DNA of 64,000 nucleotides, from the NCBI GenBank assembly GCA_002917075.1, contig NTMA01000021.1:62001-126000 (forward strand). The letters are read 5' to 3'. The notes beneath the pieces were generated by a model. That model was not told the DNA's origin, did not search any database, and was given only the letters and a program-made list of their open reading frames with translations. The position numbers were made by a program, and so were the translations under genes. Shown here piece by piece: positions 1 to 12,055 of the stretch; the stretch's first letter is position 1; each line of letters opens with the position of its first letter. This DNA comes from Hawksworthiomyces lignivorus. Taxonomy: Eukaryota > Ascomycota > Sordariomycetes > Ophiostomatales > Ophiostomataceae.

Positions 1-3000
1 ATGTCGCAAGACCAAATGAAACAGGCTAGTCTCTCTCTATCGCCGTCACTGCTAAGGTCCAGCCTAAGGGGCAGTTCGTCTCGAAGGAGATATCGTGGAG
101 TCGTGCTCGAATATCGTATCGTGATGATTATGTCGGATTGGTGCAGCGCGTTCATGGAGGATCGTGAAGAGCGAAGAGATGCAAAAGGAACACATAGGAT
201 GGGGGGAAATAGTGAAGAAAGAAGGAAAAGAGGAAAAAAAGATGCGCGCGTGAGTGGAGTTTGTAAGAGAAACGGGAAAGGGGAGAAATCAAAGATAGAG
301 AGGGGGAAGGTTCAGGGATTCTTCTCTGGAGGGGAATTCGACTGGGGCTCAGGAACGGTTTCAGGGCAATTGGGAAGTTCGGCCAGTGAGCGCCAACTAC
401 GGGTGAAGACCAAAGGAGACAGCGACGGGAAAGGGGAAGGGAGGGGCGAGGAACAGGAAATGGAAAGGAGCAGGAAAACAAGAAGGAAAATACTTAGACA
501 GGGCGGCCAATTTGGTGTGAGTGGGCTGGGGTGGTTGGTCCCAGTACGACTGTACCTATGTAAGTAAGTCGAGGTCCTTGTGGGAAAAGAAATGGTTTGA
601 AAGTCGACCTGCGCCAAGGGGCGGGGAGACGGTGAAGTGGTAACGGAGGTGTGGTGTGGGTAGTGCCTGTGGTGGTGCAGGCGGCGGCGGCGGTAGTGGT
701 GGTGTTGGTGGTGGTCTGCAGCGTATAGGCGAGGAGAACGATAAAAAAAGTAGCCAAGACGTGGGTGGTGAGTACGACGCAGTGGTGCGCAGTGGGTGCG
801 TCCTATAAAACGTTATATTGACGGATAGCCGTTTTGGAAATGAAAGTGTGTCGGTTTTGCCAATGTGCCTGAGGTCGTTCCGTCGTTCCCCTTTTTTCAC
901 CGTTGCGCTTGTGCCTCTAGCTCGACTCGATTCCAACTGTTTGCCTTCTTATTCGCATATAGCCCCGGTTTTGTAGCTCTCCCCTTTTCTCACTAGCTTT
1001 CAATGACGGCAATAAAAAAAAAAAATAAAAGATGGAGAGTTTTTGCTGGACCAAGCTACTAAGCAGAAAACCTTCGCCTGCGTCGACTCGTTCCGCTGGT
1101 CTGCAGTTGTACGCCGTTCCCGTAAAAGAATGGAAACTTAATATGGAGAACGGGCCACTTTAGTGTGATGGGGGACCGTTTTTTGTTGGTGAACTCTGAA
1201 TTCACTACAAATCGATGGAGAGCCGCAGAAGGGGTCCTGAAAATGATGAAAAGCGAGACAGGGCTCCAGAACTCGCCAGCGGGAGATCGGTCGACTGCCT
1301 CTCTCTTTCTCTATTTGGCCTCTCGTTTCCCGCTGTTTCTATTCGTCTCTCGTCAGAGTTGCGTGTGGGAACGCATACATATTACAGCACCAAATAAAAA
1401 GCATGTCTAAACCGAAGCAAGGGAACAAAAGAAGATCAGAAAATATGTGGGTACGACGCAGGTTACTCACAGAAGAAAAACCCCAAAACAAGAACAGAAA
1501 AAGAGCAGAAAGACAAAAAGGGGAGGTGTGGAGCCGTCGCCTTTCTGTCTCAGAACCAGGGGCAGGGGGGAGGCACAAAAGAGCAGAAACAAAAGTCGTC
1601 ACTGCGGGAGAGACGATTATTGCAAATCTTCCGGTTGGTAGGATCGGTAGGAGCGCTGATAGGGCACACCAGCAGGTACGGAGTACTTGCAAGCCATGTA
1701 ACGGAAGAACAAGACAGGTACGGGCGGGGCGGAGAAGCAGAAGCTCAAGAAGAGCACAAAAGAAAGCTAAAAAGAACAGAGGACAGGGAGGGCTAGTGTA
1801 GAGGCGCTCTGTTTGATAGAGTGCGGTGTCACGGCCAGTCAGATGAGCAAGGCCGGATGCTGTGGATGGGAGGGGAAACAGGACAATGGTGTGGGAGGAT
1901 GGGCATATGTGGTGGTTGGTGGAGAGCTTATCGAGAGGATGTGAGAGACAAAAAGGGCGAGAAGAGGAAAAATGAGAAAATAAGAAAGGTAAAAAAGGAA
2001 GCCTAAGTAGAAGGATTAAATTTTGATGATATACAACTAGTTTTGTTGTTTATGCTGTGGGCTGTATGACACCGTAATACCCTCGCTTTGAAAAAGCCAT
2101 CATACTAGAAGGAAGGACCAGCCGTAGACCTCCTGCGAAAGAGGAAGGCACAGTCAAAAGCATAAACTTGGGGTAAGGCGGGAAAGAGCTACAGTACAGA
2201 GAACATACTGTACACAGCATTACGCAGTAAAATGCTGCAAGCGTAAATAGTCTGTGTGCTTATATGTATGTAGATAGAGAGACTACGTGAGGTACTTTTA
2301 TCGCATGCACCTGAGAAGAGGCCCCCATTCAACCACCATCAGGATGGCAGCTGAGATGCTCCGTATACAGAGGATGCGCAGACGCATTTGGAAAAGAGGA
2401 TCCCACTTATTCTTCCAAAGAAGGAAAAGCCGCGATAGTAAAATAGAGAAAAAAAAAAACGGTTCATACGTGCGACAAAAGCCATTCGTCATTGAGTTTA
2501 GGCAGGCTCTGGGTGGGCAACAATCGACGCGCAGCGAGGGGAAGAGAATCAAGAAAAGATTAAAACCAATCTTAGAGGCGACTCCATTGCATCCCACTAC
2601 CTGCAAATTAGAGCCGAAATGGAAAGGGTCCGGGCGCTACATGCATACGTGTGGAGAAAATGCAGGTGCACGAGGTACCCTGGGGCGGGAAGCACACAGA
2701 GAAACAGGGGGTAGGCAGGGCACTATGATGTAGCGGAACACGCTCGCTAGGTTGTTTGGAGTATGGCTGGCGAGCAGCGATGGGCAAACGCAAGGATGAA
2801 TAGGTACTAGCGGGGACATCGGACGCAGCACGTCCAAGTGAGCCTAGGACAGAAAGAAGCTTGGATTCAAATATGCGTAATTGCCTATGGGGATACGGAG
2901 TACGAGCAGAGAGAAAGATATGCGGGTGGCCAAGTGCGTGCTCCGCAAGGGGTACGAGGAGACGCCCAATTTTTCTGTGTTTTTTGTGTGTGGTGCACAT

Positions 3001-5814
3001 CGTACGGCGGCTGATTGGCAAGCCCACGATGCAAGACATATTTATCTCGCTTCTTCTTCTTCTTTGGGCGACCCGTCCGGAAAGTGCAACAGCAGCAGCG
3101 TTGACGGCGTATAGAATATAGAACGGACCTAGGTAGGAAAACAAAGCAAAATACGGAGTCCAGTGTTTACGGAGTACAGGAGCGAGCTAGCGCACACAAA
3201 ACGGTAGGTGAACAAGATGAGTCGCGCTGTGAAACAGTGCCGCTGGGGTTAATCAAGATTCAGCACGTCGTACTGGACGCAGCTGCTCTATTTGGCAGGA
3301 CAATGGCGGCTTTCCTGGGTTTTTCGTTTCTCAGAAACGTCAATGAGGAGCACTTCTGGAATATGCCGTCGTTTGTGGGGCCGCCGCAAGAGCAGAGTCC
3401 ACTTGGCTGTGGCTGGCGGCACATGCACCATCTATAGTGCGTAAGATGCTTAGACACACGTCTGATTTCTATCAATAACGGTGATGCGCACTTGTCGGGA
3501 CAGTTGCAGGGGTCCGTCTAGGACAACAGAAATAGCTCGTACGAGTCGGCTGTCCCGGACAAGGACATCCCAGCTCTTCTGGTGAGAGAAACACGGAGTT
3601 GCTGCAAGTAAAACAAGAAATCGAAGAAGAAGAACCGAAGCCGCCGATGTCCTCGTGTCCGTATGCTCATCTTGCGTGTCTTCCGAGATAAAAAGGAAAA
3701 AAAGAAACAAGTCTGAGTTCAGCAAATGTAGGATGTCCGGGAAGGGCTATGGCCGAACCAGGGCATCCAGGGCTCACGCCATGGAGGGGCGGTGTGCATG
3801 GCCTTTCTAGGTGATAGAAAATGGTGGTGATGGAGCCTGGAGAGTCATACAGCGGCAGTTCTCATGCCTCCCCCGTCTACGTAAGCCTAGAGTGCGGTAC
3901 GTTCAAGGGTCTGAGAGTCACGAGCACCTGCAGAAAAAATACTCGTATTCCTTTGAAGATCGCTTCCTGATAGCGATCATGTTTCTGTAAGATGATTCAA
4001 ACAATCCTCTCTCAGGGAAAAAGGCAAAACGAATGTAGGGGAGTCAAACAAAGAAAAAGAAAGCTTCAGAGAAAAAGGAAGACAAGGCGCATAAGCGGAG
4101 TCCTGCTGCATGTATAATGTCTTGCAGAGCAGGATTTCACATGACGGCGGGAATGCAGAGCACAGAATCGCACACGTATCCACGAATCTGTTGGTCCAGA
4201 TGTGCAGAAGCTCAAACACAGTCAGCCAGACAATGCGTTGTGGGCGGAGGACGTATTGGACGCTCTGCGAGTTGTTTTTTAGGATCGGCTTCTCTGCTGC
4301 TCTACGGAGCATTTCCTTTGGCCTGGGTCCTTGGCATTACAAGAAACAAACGTCGCCTTGATGCCCATGATGGACGCACATCACGTACCTTAAGAGAGAG
4401 AAACGAGCATATGCATAGAGTATCTACATCCTGCTTTTATTTTCGGAAATTGTTTCCTCGTCCTCTCAAAGAGCAGAGGGGCTGAGGGTTGTCTGAGACG
4501 CTGGCTCCCCTGCTCTGCAGAACCTTCAAATTCATCAACAGGAACAACCAGATGACGAGCAGAACAGCAGATCGGCCGGGTGCGGAGTTGAGAGCAATTT
4601 CTTCTTTACCCAAAAAGGACCCGGTTTGTTCTCCCTTGCGTCCTGCAGCCTCTTTCTTAATCTTCACAACATGAAAAAGGGCGGTCGACAGGTATATGCG
4701 TATTATATTACGTGCCTTAAGAAACGATGTCGCAGCCCGAAGACTGCAATGAAACACAGCGTAAAGCCGAGACAAGCGACTTTCTCGACACAAACACACA
4801 GAAATGAAATAATCCGGGCTCCAAATTAGCTGTGCAATAAAGAGAACAGACAGCAAGAAGGCAAAAAAAGAAATCAAAGGGGTGTCAATGGATGCCAAAT
4901 GGATGAGAGGTGTGGTGGGATCCCCGTCTGCCTGCATCTGGGTGTGCCTGACCGTGCGCTGTCTGTGCGGCGGCCAGCAAATGAGTGAAGCTGTGGGCGA
5001 ATGCTCTTGTGTGCCAAGACAACTGCGAAGGAACAAAAAAAAAATTGGACGGAAACGGAGCAAAGACGAGAAAGACGAAAGGAAGAAGCACTGCCGAATA
5101 GGACCACAAGAGAAAACGTTCCGCTGTCGTCTGAACCGAGGGACTTCGACCACGATGTGGCCTTTAGTCTCACCATTCCCACGGCCGGAGCACGACTCCG
5201 GATGTGTCTGGGTATCTTCGGTGGGGGTCAGGCATGATCTCATCCCCCAAGAAGCAGCAAAAAGGAGAACGGTATGAAAATATATTTTTCAATATATTGG
5301 CAAAGATGCATCGTAACGCATACACACAATACACATTTGTGGTAGCCGTAGGCCGGCAGTCAGGGGGAGTCGGACCAAGGAAAAAAAAAATACAGAGTAT
5401 ACAGAGTAACATCGTACCGATGACAATAAGCAGTGGCTCGAGCTTGGCTGGGCGAAGGATGTGAGATAGCTCCGAGCCTGGGTCTCCATCATTCTCGGCG
5501 TTCGGATGAGCCTTTCCAGCATGCTCGTGCTAAGATGGAGTAAGCTTAGGGGCGAAAGAGCATCCCGGCAGACGCATAAATACGCATACGATAGGCACCT
5601 TTTCGGGCCTTTCCGTAATCTGCTGGGTCAAGGGGAAGAAAAATCATAGAGTCTCGAGGTCACGATTTGCCTCTGATTCTTTTGTGGCTCTTGTTGCATT
5701 CTTCTCAGATATGACAGCTGTCGGCTCCCCGGCCACTCTCCCTCATTCCCGCACGTCAGCAGTTCCCGGCGGTACTGTCTCCTCCTGCATTGCCCCCCAC
5801 CCTATCTCCCCCCC
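1..5814. other. Gene-free stretch, 5.8 kb
   Basis: I recognise no protein, tRNA or rRNA here. Short reading frames exist on both strands, but none looks like a known family and none shows the GC-rich third positions seen in the real exons of the window. Roughly 150-500 and 1400-2030 are strongly purine-rich on the + strand (pyrimidine-rich on the - strand), as in fungal promoters and 5' leaders, so part may be the leader of a leftward gene outside the window. A TATAAAA lies at 804-810, followed by a CT-rich run on the + strand, which resembles a core promoter but leads into no convincing ORF. Three of the six exact TACGGAGTA copies of the window are here. Confidence 0.6.
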
Positions 5815-7483
5815 TCAGGACGGCACTTCCAGGCGGTCAATGTCAGGCCCCCAGCCGCCATCCACGCCCCCGATCTCCACCGTGTTGTTGTCGCCCGGCT
5901 GCAGGGCCACCGTCAGCACGCTGCTCCCTGTACCGCCGCTGCCCGTGCCAGGCAGGAACTCCATGCGGACTGGCGCACCGCCGTTGATGCGCACGTCGGC
6001 CATGCGGCCCTTAGTCTCGGACACGGCGTAGCGCACGACCAGGGTGGTCGCGGGGTCGGTGCCGTCGCGCTTGGCCACGCCGCTGATGGTGACCTGGCCG
6101 TTGCCCGACCCGCCGATGTAGCCTGCGGCCTTGCCACCGGCGCACGCGGAGCAGTCGACGTCCTTGGCGCCGCCGGAGTAGGCGCCCTTGCTGCCGGCGT
6201 AGGCGACCGAGTCGGGGGCCGGCGCCCAGGAGGAGGACGACGCACCGCTCGCATTGGCCGCGCCGCTGCTTGCGTGCGGCGCCACGTTGGGCACCCAGGC
6301 GGCGTGGTTCTTCATGATGACGCTGGTGCCGGTGATGGTCAGCGGCAGCCACACGTAGGTGCTCGCGTGCAGGTTCTTGGACACCCAGCGGTCGCCCATG
6401 TACACGACGTTGCCGTCGCCGTAGGCGAGCACGTAGTGCGTCTGCGAGCTGTATGTCTTGGAGCCCTTGTCGGCGAAGGTGGCCCAGGCCGTCCAGCCGC
6501 CCGTCAGCGACGTCGACGAGCTGACAATGTTGTCGTTGGGGTCCCACCCGCTCAGGTGGCTGCCGAACATGTAGTAGCGGCCCTTGTACTTGAGCATGGC
6601 CGGCGCCTCGATGTGGTCCTTCCACAAGTACGTCGCGCCTGCGACGTCGAGGTAGTCGTCAGTCAGCTTGTCGACGCGGAGGCCATTTTGGCGCTGGTAG
6701 GTGTAAGTCAGCCTTTCGCCTTTAGACATGCAATAAAAAGTTCAGCCGTTTGATGCGCCATCTCTCTGTAACTTACGTCTTCCGAGAGAAGGTATGCCGC
6801 GCCGTCGTCGTCTTTAAACAGGCCCATGTCTCGGCTTTGGAAATCCAATGGCCGGAAGCTCTTCAGGTACTCTGCACACGCTCTGTCAGAGAGATGTTGG
6901 GTGATTAAAAAAGAACGCAAGTTCGGGTCGTCTCAGGCTCGCTGAGCTGAACGTACTGTACTTTCCACAGACGGTATCACCCGTAGCCACGCCCACCTTG
7001 GCCTCGCCGTAGTTGCTGCTGTCAACATGCATCCAGAGCACGTACTTGCCCGTCTTATCATTGTAGATCACCTTTGGCCGCTCGATGACGCGATTGGGCC
7101 CCAGGTCACCGCTGCCGGTCCGTGAGAGCAGCGCACCCTCGTAGTGCCACTGCACCAAGTCGGTTGATGAATAGCAGTTGACATTTTGGAAGGCCGATCC
7201 ATCCGTCTTATCCTCGCCAACCAAATAGTACGTGCCGTTTACCTCGATTATGCCGCCGCCATGCGCCTGCATATGGGCGCCATTGGACTGTTTGCAGCGC
7301 GGAGGAGAATATGTTAGCCGCACACATACGCAGGAGAACAGAAGCCAAAGTTGCAAAGGGCATTACATTACGTACAGCCGTCCATGTTGAGCCCGGCACG
7401 ATCTGCAAAGTTGCATGAACAGCCGGCACAAAAACTGCGAGGGAGGTCAGCAGCAAGCTCGATATCCGCAGGAGGCGAGACAT
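5815..7483 (-). CDS. Secreted GH43 hydrolase (exo-beta-1,3-galactanase type) with C-terminal CBM35-like domain
   Basis: Model of four exons: 7376-7483, 6957-7287, 6777-6871, 5815-6693; 470 aa. The start is the ATG at 7483; the in-frame TTG upstream is not needed. Residues 1-24 form a signal peptide (basic end, Leu-rich core, AVHA cleavage site). The five-bladed GH43 catalytic region runs from about 25 to 325. It carries the AHGGG motif, IERPKV with Glu near 105, SRDMGLF, IEAPAM with the presumed acid Glu, and YSSQTHYV with a Gln. Family knowledge: in GH43 subfamily 24 galactanases a Gln at this site takes part in catalysis in place of the usual base. Residues about 329-470 resemble a CBM35 (YAGSKGAYSGG, ending DIDRLEVPS), a galactan or uronic-acid binder. 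Likely role: exo-attack on beta-1,3-galactan of plant arabinogalactan outside the cell. It is divergent from LDB17. The substrate is inferred, not shown. Confidence 0.9.
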
Positions 7484-9080
7484 AGCTGAAGATATGCGCA
7501 AAGAAAAGCCAGTGAAGCAGCACTAGGTGATATACAGGATGGATATGAAGTGAAGACTTACCAATAAACTATATAAAAGTATCACAGAAAAAAAGCTCAA
7601 ATATACGTGACGGATGGAAAAACCAGAGTGTCGACGCTCCGCAATGTGTGTATTTTGCCGTATATACTTGCCAAATTAGCTGGACGCAGCCAACAAGCCA
7701 TAATTTTCCTGTATATACTTTAGATGCTGTATTTAATACGCGCTCCCCCCAGATGTCTTATCATATCTTGCCGTGATATTAATTTCACACTGTCTCTGCA
7801 GTATCCGCTCCACGTTCTTGATTACTAGAGGCTACATAGTATATAGCCCGGTCCGTCGGCCATTTCATCGTCATATTTATTTCTTGACTTTCCGCAACAA
7901 GGTCATGTGCGCAGTAAATGTGTGTGTGCCGCGGGGAAAGAAGCGCACCTAGCCTCGCCAGACTCGTTATTATTTCGAGATGACGCTGGTTGGTCTGAAC
8001 GTTGGCAGTACTGAGAGCAGCTTTAACAACCTGGGCATGGAAAGGTTATCATAACCACAAGATCCTGCTCTTGCAATCAAATTCATTGCCAGATTTATTT
8101 CTTGCTCATCTATTTGAATACTGGATATTGTCAGCTCTGCCGGCCAAGTAGATAGATGAGCGACCGGGCACCGTAGAAGAGAAACTTCTCTCCGTTTCAA
8201 AGGCTTCTGGCAGTAGCCTTGTCTAGAGCATTTGGACCGCCTCTAACAACCCCCGTTCTCTCTCTACAACGTTTGTTGCTTCTTAGAGGCACGCGAAGTC
8301 ACAAGACCCTTCGCAGCTTCCAGCGATGAAACAGCGTTCGTGGACGATCGACACGTTTGTTGCGAGCCGGCATTGAAGCATTGCTGGCAGCAGCGGCAGA
8401 GCGGCCACAGATTCTGGCCACAGAGCATTTTCCTCGATCAAGGAAGAAAACGAGGACAGTGTGATGCTCCGTTTTGATACGCCTTTCGTCCTTGCTGCGA
8501 CGGGCACGCGAGAGTCTTGACAGCCGCCCCAATCTACAGACATGCCGTCATCTTCGGCCAAGGCTGTGTGTCCAACTCTCTAATTAAGGAAAAAGTAGCG
8601 CTACTTTTAGTATCTCGTAATTTTTATGGGGAAATTGCTGTGGGGTCTTGTAGCGATACTTCTGTCGTATAACTGGTCCGTGCGCTCACTGCGCGGGGCG
8701 CATTCGAGGAGGCAGAGGCCGATTTTAGGATTTTATTTTCTGTGACGCTCAGACAGGCCATCGCCATCCCACAGCAACGGCAGGGCATCACCAGCCATGC
8801 TTGCTATTTCTACGGATTCTGTGTCATCGATTCGTTTTGTTTATTGATTGTATGCATTTTCGCTTGATGGTTTCGCCGCATGATTGCTACGACATCCGTA
8901 TGACGACAACCGGGCGGGCTCTGTCTTGCTCAGCCTCTTCTCCGATCTTCTCGACTTGAAGTCACCTGCTTCTCCAATTCCGATCTCGACGTTCTTCGAG
9001 TCTTCTCCTCTCGTTATCCGTGATGAGTCTCGCTGGCTTGGACGTATTGACGATTTCTGCGTGTGCTAGCGAATTCAAGC
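7484..9080. promoter_or_regulatory. Shared divergent intergenic region of the GH43 gene and LDB17
   Basis: These 1.6 kb hold the promoters of two genes transcribed away from each other. CreA-type sites (SYGGRG) fit at 7747-7752 (CTGGGG on the - strand) and near 7931 (GCGGGG on the + strand). Carbon repression of the hydrolase is plausible, but such short sites are common by chance. The - strand near 7565-7580 contains TATATAG about 90 bp upstream of the GH43 start. No coding signal was recognised between 7970 and 8560, where only short reading frames occur. Confidence 0.4.
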
Positions 9081-11366
9081 ATGGCGCAATTTGACGAGAC
9101 TGTCCCCGCCAGTGGCGAGGCGCCTCAAAGGCAATTCTGGGAAAGTAGGTAGAGGAACAGATCTCGGTCTTGAAACAAAAAGAGAAAAAGAGAGACATAG
9201 AGAGATGGATTCATGTGCTAATATGGATTTTCCTACAGGCCTCACCAGCGCCGTATGCACGCCCTGTGCCAGTCTTGAGGAGATCGATGACGCCTTGCGC
9301 TCATGGCTCGATCTTGTGTCTGCTGGCCGCGACCAGTACCTGGAAGACGAGGATGCTCTCGGCCGCTGCTCGCAATGTCTGATGGAAAGCCCCATCTACG
9401 CCGCCCACGTCGGCTATGTGCACACCCAGATCATCTACAGCCTCCTGCAGGAAGACGAGGCGCGGCCGCTGCACGCCATCGCCAACTACCTCCTCTTGGC
9501 TGGCCGGTCCGACGAGGCCGTCTTCCAGCAGATGATCGACGCCGGCTGCTTTGCACGCCTAGTCGAGCTGATCAAGAGCCGCCGCGATGATGACCGCCGG
9601 CTGCACCGCCTGCTGCTCGAACTCATGTACGAGATGGCCCGCATCGAGCGTATCCGTGTGTCTGACCTAATGCACGTGGACGACGCCTTCATCATCTACC
9701 TCTTCAAGATCATCGAGGACATATCTGACGATCTCTCTGATCCATACCACTACCCCATCATTCGCGTTCTCGTAAGTCAATTCGATAGAGAAAGGACGAT
9801 AGACCAAATGAATGTTCAGAGAGAAAGATTTGCTAACCCGGCCAACCACAGCTCGTCCTCAACGAACAGTACATGGTGGCGGCAACGACAGCTGCTGTCG
9901 ACCCCATGTCACCCGTCGCACCGCTGACGAACCGAGTCGTTAAGGTCCTTAGCCTCAACGGGCCCCTCTACCGCACCTTTGGCGAGAACATTATCTTACT
10001 GCTCAACCGCGAGACCGAGACCTCGCTGCAGCTCCTGATCCTGAAGCTGCTGTACCTCCTCTTCACCACTAAGGCCACCTACGAGTACTTTTACACCAAC
10101 GACCTGCGCGTGCTGCTCGACGTCATCATTCGGAACTTGCTCGACCTGCCCAATGAGTCTATCTCGTTGCGTCACACCTACCTTCGGGTGCTCTATCCGC
10201 TGCTCGCTCACACGCAGCTGAACCAACCGCCGCAGTACAAGCGCGGCGAGATCCTGCGCGTGCTGGCCATCCTCAGCGGCTCCGGCAACGCCCACTTTGC
10301 GCCAGCCGATGAGACGACGGTTCGCTTGGTCGACCGCGTGTCCAAGGTGGAGTGGCTTGCCATCACGCCACCTTCGTCGACCCCGGCGTCGCCGTCTAGT
10401 CCCACAGGCACAAACGGCACAAGTGGCACCAGCGGTACAAGCGGCACTGTGGCCACGATTGAGACGGCCACTACGGCCACTACGGTCTCTACTGCCCCCA
10501 CAGCCTCTACGGCCTCCACAGCTGTCACAGCCTCCACAGCCATCACAGACTCCGCGGCCGTCACGGCCTCCACAGCCATTACAGCGTCTGCGAACACCAT
10601 GTCTAGCGCTGCTAGCACGGCTAGCACAACAGTTAAGACGGATGGGGCAGCTTCAGCGCGCAACAGCTGGGCGTCCAGCTCGAGCAGCTCGGATGGTGAC
10701 GACGAGGACCGCAACCACGTCGTGAACAAGTTTCTGGGCATCAGCCTATCGCCCGAAAACCACGAAAGCAGCGGCAGCGTGGCCGATTTGGCGCAGGTCA
10801 AAGAAAAGCCGGGCGTCAAGACGCCGAGCCGCAGGGCCGAGTTGTCCGAGGCCGACCTAATACAAGAAGACCCGGACGCGCTACCTCCGTACCTACAGAA
10901 TCCGCAGACGATCGTGCAGCCGGGTGGCGGCGACGACGACCACCCCATCCCGGCAGTGGTTGTCGAGTTTGAGTCGCACAGCGAGAACAGGCGCTGCACG
11001 CCGCTGGCACCATCACCGGTCCCGGCGCCGGCGTCTGCTCCCGCATCTGTGCCAGCAACCCCGCCCGAGCGCAGAGCGCGGCAAAAGCGCGTGCTGCCGG
11101 CCGTGCCCAAGCACCGCCACGGCGTAGTACTCACGAAGACGCTGTCAGCAGAAGACGCCGCAGCGGCCTCGGGCAGCGACGCCGGCAGCGAGACGCCGAC
11201 CAACGGCGCAGCGGGTGCAAACAGCGCTGGGTCATACACGCACACAAGTCACGCGCACGGCAGCATCAAGAAACTGCCGCCCAAAGCGCCGCCACCGCGC
11301 CGGGGCGGCCGGCTAAAGCAGACAGCGTCGAATATAAACCTTCACGCCGCCGTAGAGTCGAGCTAG
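9081..11366 (+). CDS. LDB17: Ldb17/Dip1/SPIN90-family actin regulator
   Basis: Three exons: 9081-9144, 9239-9771, 9852-11366; 703 aa. The first exon is only 21 codons and ends at GAAA|GTAGGT; joining restores the frame. Residues about 30-360 are an all-helical Leu-rich domain matching the SPIN90/Ldb17 leucine-rich domain (segments such as [20 protein letters not shown] and [21 protein letters not shown]). In yeasts this family sits at endocytic actin patches, and Dip1 activates Arp2/3 to nucleate linear seed filaments. The C-terminal half is disordered: a Thr/Ala/Ser run of imperfect TAST/AVTA repeats (about 385-455), acidic patches, and proline-rich SH3-binding-like ends ([12 protein letters not shown]). 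These would suit binding to SH3 proteins of the endocytic coat. Head-to-head with the GH43 gene, with no functional link. Confidence 0.9.
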
Positions 11367-12055
11367 GTGCGATCCTACTGACGGAATTTTTTGTTTTATT
11401 TTTTATTTTTATTTATTTTATTTTATTATTTATTTTTTTTGCGGCTAATGCCTCTGTGCATGAGGATGCGGCATTATACCCCGGCCTAGCCATGTGGTTG
11501 GAACCTTTAGCGATGTGAGAGATGCTGCCCCAAGACAGATGAGTTTGGTTCACTGGCCACAGAGATTGGCAGTGTTCATAAAGAAACAGCAACGAATTTG
11601 GCTTGGAACGTGACTTGGAGCGAGCTGTTTAATATCTGGGAGTTGACTTGCTTTTTATCGCCGCGTTTAAGATCTTGCGAATCATTCAGCATGGCGTTGG
11701 GACACAAGAGAAGACAAGAAAGTGTTTTACTGTACAGTTGTGTTTTTGGGTTACTTGGATTTTGTTTGTGTTTGTTCCCACTTTTTAAACTAATAGGAAT
11801 TGCTTGATATTAATTAATTGATTGAAAAAAAAAACGTCTAGCTAATATTTGGTGATCATCTTTCATATACCGTATTCTTTGGACTTACGGAGCTATATAC
11901 GTTGATACCTTACTCTCCCTCGACAGTATATCGAAACCTATGCATCTTTTCTGTCCAGCAGAAAACTCTCTCTGTAGAACACGTTGGTACTAAGGAAATA
12001 TCATAATATCGTCGTGACTCGTCTTCAATAAGACCCCTACTGCCATCCACCCTTT
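11367..12055. other. Convergent intergenic region
   Basis: 3' flank of LDB17 and of the leftward gene ending at 12056. An AT-rich tract of TTTTATTTTTATTTA type lies at 11390-11440 just after the LDB17 stop and probably belongs to its 3' UTR. Nothing else is recognised. Confidence 0.5.

Noticed and set aside
1..567. Frame open from the left edge, 188 codons
   Set aside because: Lys/Arg/Gly/Glu-rich translation of a purine-rich tract; not a credible partial gene.
4437..5243. A 268-codon frame on the - strand with a true ATG and hydrophobic stretches
   Set aside because: No recognisable family, AT-rich third positions, poly-purine backbone on the + strand. It is most easily explained as chance in a pyrimidine-rich region; a conserved homologue would change this view.
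10208..11245. A 345-codon frame on the - strand
   Set aside because: Antisense shadow of the disordered half of LDB17; the Val/Ala runs mirror the Thr/Ala repeats of the real protein.
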